DNA of 64,000 nt from positions 317,735 to 381,734 of the forward strand of contig CABIXN010000001.1 of NCBI GenBank assembly GCA_902362715.1, read 5' to 3'. Under the pieces are notes generated by a model that saw nothing but the letters and a program-made list of their open reading frames with translations, did not search any database and had not been told where the DNA came from. The position numbers and the translations under genes were made by a program. Shown here one piece after another: positions 42,301 through 51,300 of this stretch (position 1 is the first letter of the stretch; every line of letters starts with the position of its first letter). This DNA comes from Lachnospiraceae bacterium (GTDB taxonomy: Bacteria > Bacillota > Clostridia > Lachnospirales > Lachnospiraceae).

Positions 42301-45300
42301 AATTTCAGATGAAAAAGATACGGATGATTCTCTGATAAAGGACTATGACCGGGATCAGGAGTACGATAGCAATTATGTAACATCCGGGTCAGGGGAAATT
42401 GCTCTGGTAAAACCTGCAGCTAGTGTTCGATTGGATACAAGTAAAATCCGTTTAAGGGTGAATGATCCCGATTCAGATCGGTATATTATGGAGGATGCTC
42501 ACGTAAGATCTGCTTATATTATGCAGATGCGGCTGGATCAGGCAGTCAATAAAACAGCAGCAGTAAATACATTTATTGTGAATTATAATCTGCCATACTA
42601 TGGGACAAATGAAGGGACCTCGAATCCGGCAGACGCATCCAATGGTAAGCCGATGAAGCAGACCATTCATAAATTGCGGAGCGGTTCATGGGAAATTCCG
42701 GCAGATGCTGACGTGGATCAGGAATCCAGGGAAATATTAGAAGAACATCTGAAAGTATATGTTCAGGTATTGAAAAAGACAGATCCCTGGGCGGAAACAG
42801 GAAACTATTATCCGGGCCCGTCAGACAGCCAGGAGTGGCAGACAATAGGGAAAACCCAGGGATACGGACTTACGGAAAATGCAGTTATAGATTTTGAAAA
42901 AGACTATAAAGAACTGGCAGACAGCACGTATCAGGTGCGCTGGGTGGTTAAGTGTGAAAGTTTTACCGGCGAGGATAATACAAAGTACAGTGATGTACAG
43001 GCGCCTGTTTACTATCCGGTACCAGCTGGTTTCCGGATGGATATAGACGCTGACGGAGATGATTCCAACGGAAAACAGGAAATGGATGATATTGATCCGG
43101 AGCGGTTAAACAGGGTAGAGGCAGAGCAGAATGTGCGTGATAACTGTGCCTTTATTGAGCTTCAGACTGCGCCAAAAAACGATGATGATGGTGTAAACAA
43201 ACATACCAATCATTTCGCAGCAGCATTTCCACAGTACGATGATTACAAATTCAGTCAGACTTCTGAAAGAGCCCGGGCAGGCTTTTATGTGGATCCAGAG
43301 GTTCCGGTGGTGGATCTTACCATTGATACTCTGTATTTTGGCGGAAGCATTCAAAAAGGATATCAGTGGGATTCAAATGTAATTGTAGATACCGGTATCA
43401 GCAAAGTATTAAAATATAAGGTTGGTTATGAAAGTATCAGTAAAGAGAAAGATCCTAATATTACGCAGGATAATGTAACGAACCCCAGCATTGCGGTAGC
43501 TGTTCCTTATGTTGACCGGTTAAAGCAGGAAGAGTTTCAGTATGCTGAATATCAGATTCCGGATGCAGACGGCAAATATCAGGGCGATTATTACCTGGGA
43601 GACCTATATGGAAATACTGAAAACGGAGGAGACAAAGTTGAACATAATCTGGACAACTATACACCTCTGTGGACATGGTATGTATTGAATGCTGATGGTT
43701 CTGTTCTAATGCCGGATGAACTGAAGAAGGATCTGGAACTGAAACAGGATCCTGTGTTTGTACGTAAGGCCATTGATATGACCACAAACCAGCGTACAAT
43801 TCTGAATTTTTATTTTGAAGGACAGCTAAAGCCGGGCCAAAAGCTTATGGTGGAATTTATGGTTCCTATCGAGGATACAGATGGTAATGCTGTGCCAACC
43901 AATATGCTGCAGTGCAAAGCTTTTGGATTTAAAAAGGGAAGTTTTGAACCCCATATTCAGCCTGATGGCAGTGCCTGGAATAATCTTGGCTATGAGTATG
44001 ACAGCAATGACGTAAATGAAAACGGATCACAGAAAGATATGACGATTACCCGTTTGTCTAATGCAATTACATTTAAGTCAACATCAAGTATTGTTCAGAA
44101 TAAAACAACTACTACAGAGCTTGACAGTAATATTGACTCCAGGGCAGTTCCTGTTCCGGAAGGAAAGGATTATGAATTTAAAGCGTCTATGATTAATAAA
44201 AGTTCAGGTAACTCTTATGATGAACTTGTCTTTTATGATGTGCTTCCGGATACCGGTGATTATCAGATTAAAAATACGGACAGCAGTACCGGCGCCAAAG
44301 TTCCCCGTAATTCCAAATGGCATGGCTGGATCCTTCCGGATACCATTAAGGTTGTGGATTATCAGGTACTGCCGGGAGGAAGTGAGACAGAAGAGCATCA
44401 GGTGGACCCGTCAGATTATGAAATCTGGGTAGGGCCCATGGTAAAACAGCCGGACGGAACAGTGCGTGTGGGTGATGTGTCAGATCTTCCAACCCAGGAA
44501 GAATTAAATAAAAAAGAAACTTATGATATACTGCGCAGCAGTACAGCCGAAAAATCCAGATATTTTGTTAAACTTTCTGATATACAAAATCTTCCGGAGG
44601 GCATGGAAAAGGAAACACTTGTAAAAAGTATCCGGGCAGTCTGGGTACAGATGAAAGATAATGTTTCCCTTGATGCAAATGAGCGGCTGAAATTAGTTTT
44701 CAGTATGCACAGTCCATTAAACCTGCCTGCGTATCCGGGAACTGTAAGTCTGTCATCGGATGAGACGGTAAAAGATCCAAATCTTGAATATAATGAGACC
44801 GTTGCTGAATACAGCGGATGGAATACTTTTGTTTCTCATTGGGACAGCGACCGGATTGAGAATGTGAAAGCGGGAGTTTATGTAAATGCGCCGTCCGGGC
44901 GGGGGTATATTGGCAGTTATATCTGGAATGATGCGGATTACAGCGGTGTTCCTGATGATGGTGAGGGTGAATATGCAGCAGAAGAAAAAACCGGACGTAT
45001 TCATCTTAAAAACCGGACCACTGATCTGGATTTTGACAAAACAAAGGACGATCCAGGTATTAATGGAGTAAAAGTCCAGCTGCTGACGGAGAATGGATAT
45101 CCCTGCAACCGGGAAGGTGAAGCAGTGATTCCGGAAGAAGGACATGAGGGACATTATCTTTTAATTGATGAGATTACCGGACAGCCGATTCAGACGCCGT
45201 CTACAGATCATGATACCGTTTATCTGCACTCTAAACATGGCGGACCAGTGGAATTTGATACAGAAAGTGATTATTACGGAAAAGACGGTTATTATATTTT

Positions 45301-48300
45301 GTCGAACTTAAAACCCGGAAAATATAACTTAAAATATACATTTCCGGAAACTTATAATCAGTACTCTGTAACTACAACGGAACTAGGAGATACCAAAATT
45401 CCGGTTGCTGTTTATCGTGATGGAGAGTGTGTGTACAGCGGAGTGGAAACGGGCGCATCCACAGTCAGAGATTTACCAAAGGACCGTCTGGTAATACAGA
45501 CTGCGCGGCCAGTTGAAATTTCTGCAGTTGATGAAAAAAACTTTGCCGAATACGATCAGAAGATGACTTCTTATAATGTAGGAGTAGGACGGGCCTATAC
45601 ATACGGAGGAGAAGTCTGGCTGGATGAAAGCCTGGTTTCGGATGGAAGCGGCGGACAAAAAATTGAAAGCGACGGTTATATTACGCCTGGGGAGACACCG
45701 CTAGAAGATATCGAAGTATCTGTCTATAACACAAAGGATATGTCTGAGCCTTGTCTGGACGGGGATGGAAATCCGGCAGTTTACAAGACGCTTTCTGACG
45801 GGCAGTATGAGTTCCGTTTAAAACCTGGGGAAGAGTATATTATTCGGGCAAAAGATAAATCAACAAAAGAAACCCGTATGCTAAAGCCTACACCGTGGAC
45901 ATTTACGAATAATCCTTTAGAGGCCGACAGTGATAATGACCTTTCGAAAATTGGCAAAGAGTATGAGACAAAAGCATTTAAAGCTGAGATTCCATTTGAC
46001 GCATCAGGAAATCCGGTATTTGAAGACAGTACAGAGCAGTCTTTCAAATTTAACAGGAATATTGATCTTGGGATGATTCATTCCGGACGGGGATTTCTTG
46101 GAAAATTTGTCTGGGAAGATGAGAATTACAATGGAATTATGGATGCGTCTGAGGGCGGAATGAAAGATGTAACTGTCACGTTAGAATCTTATTATTATAA
46201 AAATAATCAGTGGTATCCAATTCCGGGAGGTTCATCAGAACGTACTATGACAACCAATGACGCTGGTGTCTATGTATTTGACAATGTCATGAGTTATTAT
46301 CAGGCGGACGGACAGAATTATCTGACCGGATATCGGATGAAGATTGATCCAACTGTAAATGATAAGATTTTCAAACAGTATGGCGTTACTCACTATCAGG
46401 CAAATCATGGTGTTCAGGACAGTGATCTGGACATTGCTGATGGAAATTATTATCTGAATGATGATTATATTATTATTGCGGTAGAGGCAGATCAAAATTC
46501 GGTGCCTGAGAATACAGTTTCTTATCAGGGAAAGACTTATGATATCAGTGATGCAGAGACAATTCTGACCTATGATGCCGGCTTTGCGGCTTATGAGTAC
46601 AGTGAAGTAGAAGGCACCATTTGGAATGACAACGGAAGTGAGGATCATTTCTATAACGGTATTATGGATAAGGATGAAACCGGGCTTAAAAATGTTACAG
46701 TATATCTGGAAACATATTATAAAAAAGCAGACGGAACATTTGAAAAGGTTGAAAAGGATTCGGCGGCAAAAAGGGCAGATGGGACCGATTATGAAGGTAC
46801 ACAGACAGTTAAAACCGATGATAATGGAGGCTATTGCTTTTCAAAGGTGCCGGTATTTCTTACGATCGGCGGTGAAAAGAAGCTGTGTTACTATCGGCTT
46901 CGGGCAGATGTTCCGGATGGATATGGTGTAACCCGATATCAGCAGACAGCAGAAAACGGGGCATTGAACAGCGATTGGATTACAAATCAGTACGCCGGCT
47001 CTGAGAATTATTTGACATCGCCTGACGCGGGAGACTATTTCTTGGCTGCTCAAAAAACGGATACTCTGAAAAACTCTCCTTATGTATTGAATGATGGAAA
47101 TACGTCGTATGATATCATCCATAAACAGGGCGATATTAAGGAGTATCATGGTGGCCTGCTTCGTTATCCAACGGGAGACATTCAGGGAATCATCTGGGAA
47201 GACCGTAATTATGATGGGCTTCGAGACCCCGGAGAAGATGTCATGTCCGGAGTGGATGTAGAACTGCAAAGTTATTACTATGATGGAAGCCGCTGGAAGC
47301 CGGCCAATGAGGCTCCCATAACTCAGACCAGCAGTTCCACAGGGGAATACAGCTTTGAGAATCTTCCCACCTATATGGAAAAGGATGGCAGAAAATATCT
47401 GGCTGGTTATCAGTTAAAGGTGAATGAGTTACCGTCCGGTTATGGCGTGACTCTATATCATCAGGGGAGCGATCCGGCAAAAGATAGTGATCTTATGGCG
47501 GAAGACCTAAAACTGGTACAAAAGGGACAGTATCTGATTTTGGCTAAAGAAGCTGTCAGAAATCAGGAAGGTAATGAGTATCCTTATCATAGTGTAGAGG
47601 TAACAGATTCCTTCCACGATGGTATTGTGTACGACTTTTTAACGGGAAGAGATATCAGCGGGATTGATGGAGGCATGGTTCCGTACCCCAATGGTCAGAT
47701 TTCAGGAAAAATCTGGTCAGATGCTAATTATAACGGTATTCAGGATAATAATGAGACCGGTATAGAACAGATAAAAGTAGTGCTGGAGCAGTATTATTAT
47801 GTAAGCGAAAGCAGCACCTGGGAGAAAAATCCGGCCTTTTCTCCAAAAGATGACAGAACAGATATCTCGGGGAATTATCAGTTTGATGATCTGGATACTC
47901 AGGTAACAGTGGCAGGAAAGGTGTATCTGGCCGGTTATCGCCTAAAAGTAGACGGAGATAGCATTCCGGATAATTATGGAATTACCCGTTACCGCCAGGG
48001 AACAGATCGTTCCCTTGACAGTGATTTGAAAGTGGATGATTTGTTTTTAGTAAGGCCGGAGGAATATTTGATTCCTGCAGGTGCTGCAGAGGAAGACACA
48101 GATTTGGACGGATCCCGTCAGCAGCTTGTAACAGTTCAGAATGCAGATGGACAGTCTGTAACATATGATATGCTGACAAGGGCGGATATTTCCGGCCAGG
48201 ATGGAGGGCTTGTAGCCTTTACAGAAGGATCTATTCGTGGTCTTGTGTGGGAAGATCTCAACTATAATGGACTTCAGGATGAAAATGAGGCAGGACTTAC

Positions 48301-51300
48301 AGGCAGCACATTGACGTTGAGCCGTTTTTACTATGACGGAAAAACATGGATGAAAGATCAGGGATTTTCAGACAAAACAACTGTTATCCGGCAGGATGGC
48401 CAGTATGAGTTTGATGGACTTTCCACATATGTTCAGATAGGCAGTAAAAAATATCTTGCAGGATATCAGCTGAACATCGACGGAGTCTTAGATGGCTATG
48501 GAATTACCCGCTACCGTCAGGGTGATGACCGTCACAAGGACAGTGATCTGCGGGCTGACACATTATCGCTGGTAAGAGACAATGAATATCTGATTACAGC
48601 AGATACTGCAACAGAAAATGCGGATGGCGGATTGTATCATTATACTGCGGTAGGAATAAAGGATGCAGATCAGAACCAGGTAGTATATGATATGCTGAAA
48701 TCCCGCACTTACAGCGGCCAGGACGCAGGCTTTGCACCGTACAAGAAAGGAAGCATCACCGGAGTGATCTGGGAAGATGCGGACTATGATGGAATCCGTG
48801 AGGAGAAAGAAGCCGGTTATAAAGGACTGGAAGTTGTGCTGGAGCGCTATTATTATGATGAAGCTGCCGGAAACTGGAAAAAGGATGACAGCTTTGGTGC
48901 CTTAACCAGTGAAAGTGATGAAAACGGCAGGTATGAATTTAAAGATCTGGAAGCCAGCATAAAGATATCTGGAAAGCAGTGTCTTGCAGGCTACCGTCTG
49001 TATGTGGAAGATCTGCCGTCAGACCGTGCCGTAACCAAGTACTGGAGAGGAGAGGACCGGGGAGCGGACAGCAACCTGATTGCTTCTACCGGCTCTCTTG
49101 TAAGAGACGGGGAATACATACCGGTGGCGTTAGTGAGAGATGAAGAGAAGCCGGCCAACAGTTCCGTGGTAGACCTCACAGATGTGGAGGGCCGCAGGGT
49201 AAGCTATGACATGCTGACAGCGGGAGTTGTAAGCGGTTATGACGGGGGACTTTCAGAGTACGATGGAGGAAGCATCACCGGAGTGGTCTGGGAGGATGCA
49301 GACTATGATGGAATCCGTCAGGAAAAAGAGAGCGGAATCAAGGATGTGTCTGTGACACTGGAGCGTTATCTCTTAAAAGAGGGCTCCTGGGAAAAGGATG
49401 AGACGTTTGCGGAGTATACCGTACAGACAGGTGCAGATGGAAGCTATCTGTTTGATGCACTGGATACGCATTGTGTGATAGACCAGGTGAAATATCTGTA
49501 CGGGTACCGCCTGAGGACAGACAAAGACAGCTTCCCCAAAGGAAGTGCAGTGACGCAGTACCGTCAGGGAGAGCGGACAGAAGCAGACAGCGATCTGATA
49601 TACGAAACAGGTTACCTCACCGGAGAAGACGAATATCTGATTCCGGCGAAGAAGGCGGACAGTGAGTCTTATAAGGATCCGGAAAATATCGTAGAAGGAT
49701 ACGATGTGGTGCGGGGCTTAGAGCTGTCCGGTTATGACGGAGGCCTGGTGCTGTTTCCAACCGGAGTAATCCGCGGACAGGTATGGAGTGATGAAAACTA
49801 TGACGGTGTCCAGAATGAGAAAGAACCGGGGATTGCCGGAAGAGAACTGACGCTGAGCCGGTATTATTATGATGGAAAAGAATGGAAAAAAGATTCGTCT
49901 TTCCAGGATTTAAAAGAAATAAGCCGGACAGATGGAAGCTATGAATTTAAAGAACTGGAAACAAATGTACAGATTGACAATCATGTATATCTTGCAGGGT
50001 ACCAGCTGCGTGTAGACGGAGTGCCGGATGGCTATGGAATCACCCGTTACCGCCAGGGAGATAACCGGGAGAAAGACAGTGACCTGCGTGCGGATACACT
50101 TTCTCTGACAAGAGATGGAGAATACCTGGTGGCGGCCGGAGAAGGAACAAAAGGAGAGATCCCTGATCTTGCCCAGGCAGCAGTTAAGACAGCAGACGGA
50201 GACGAAGCAGTATATAACATGCTGAAATCCCGCACTTACAGCGGCCAGGACGCGGGCTTTGCACCGTACAAGAAAGGAAGCATCACCGGAGTGATCTGGG
50301 AAGATGCGGACTATGACGGAATCCGTGAGGAGAAAGAAGCCGGTTATAAAGGACTGGAAGTTGTGCTGGAGCGCTATTATTATGATGAAGCTGCCGGAAA
50401 CTGGAAAAAGGATGACAGCTTTGGCGCCTTAACCAGTGAAAGTGATGAAAACGGCAGGTATGAATTTAAAGATCTGGAAGCCAGTATAAAGATATCTGGA
50501 AAGCAGTGTCTTGCAGGCTATCGTTTGTATGTGGAAGATCTGCCGTCAGACCGTGCCGTAACCAAGTACTGGAGAGGAGAGGACCGGGGAGCGGACAGCA
50601 ACCTGATTGCTTCTACCGGCTCTCTTGTAAGAGACGGGGAATACATACCGGTGGCGTTAGTGAAAGACGAAGAGAAGCCGGCCAACAGTTCCGTGGTAGA
50701 CCTCACAGATGTGGAGGGCCGCAGGGTAAGCTATGACATGCTGACAGCGGGAGTTGTAAGCGGTTATGACGGGGGACTTTCAGAGTACGATGGAGGAAGC
50801 ATCACCGGAGTGGTCTGGGAGGATGCAGACTATGATGGAATCCGCCAGGAAAAAGAGAGCGGAATCAAGGATGTGTCTGTGACACTGGAGCGTTATCTCT
50901 TAAAAGAAGGCTCCTGGGAAAAGGATGAGACGTTTGCGGAGTATACCGTACAGACAGGAGCAGATGGAAGCTATCTGTTTGATGCACTGGATACATATTG
51001 TGTCATTGATGGAACAAAATATTTGTTTGGCTATAAAGTGCGGGTTGAATTAAGCACAATTCCATCCGGTTATTCAGTAACCCGTTATCAGATGGGGGAT
51101 GATAGTTTGGCAGACAGTGACTTAATTTATGACAGCGGATATCTTACTGAAAAAGATGAGTATCTGATTACAGCAGTTAAAGCGGACAGTGAATCTGTAA
51201 AAGATCCTGGAAATGTTGTGGAAGGATACGATATCGTACACGGAACAGAGATTCCTGGCTGTGACGGCGGCATAACGGCTCATGAGACCGGATCTGTTTC

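Noticed and set aside
32258..51000. Many minus-strand and alternative frames of 60-260 codons inside the mega-adhesin
   Set aside because: They are shadows of the repeat-rich coding strand, lack ribosome sites and have improbable composition.
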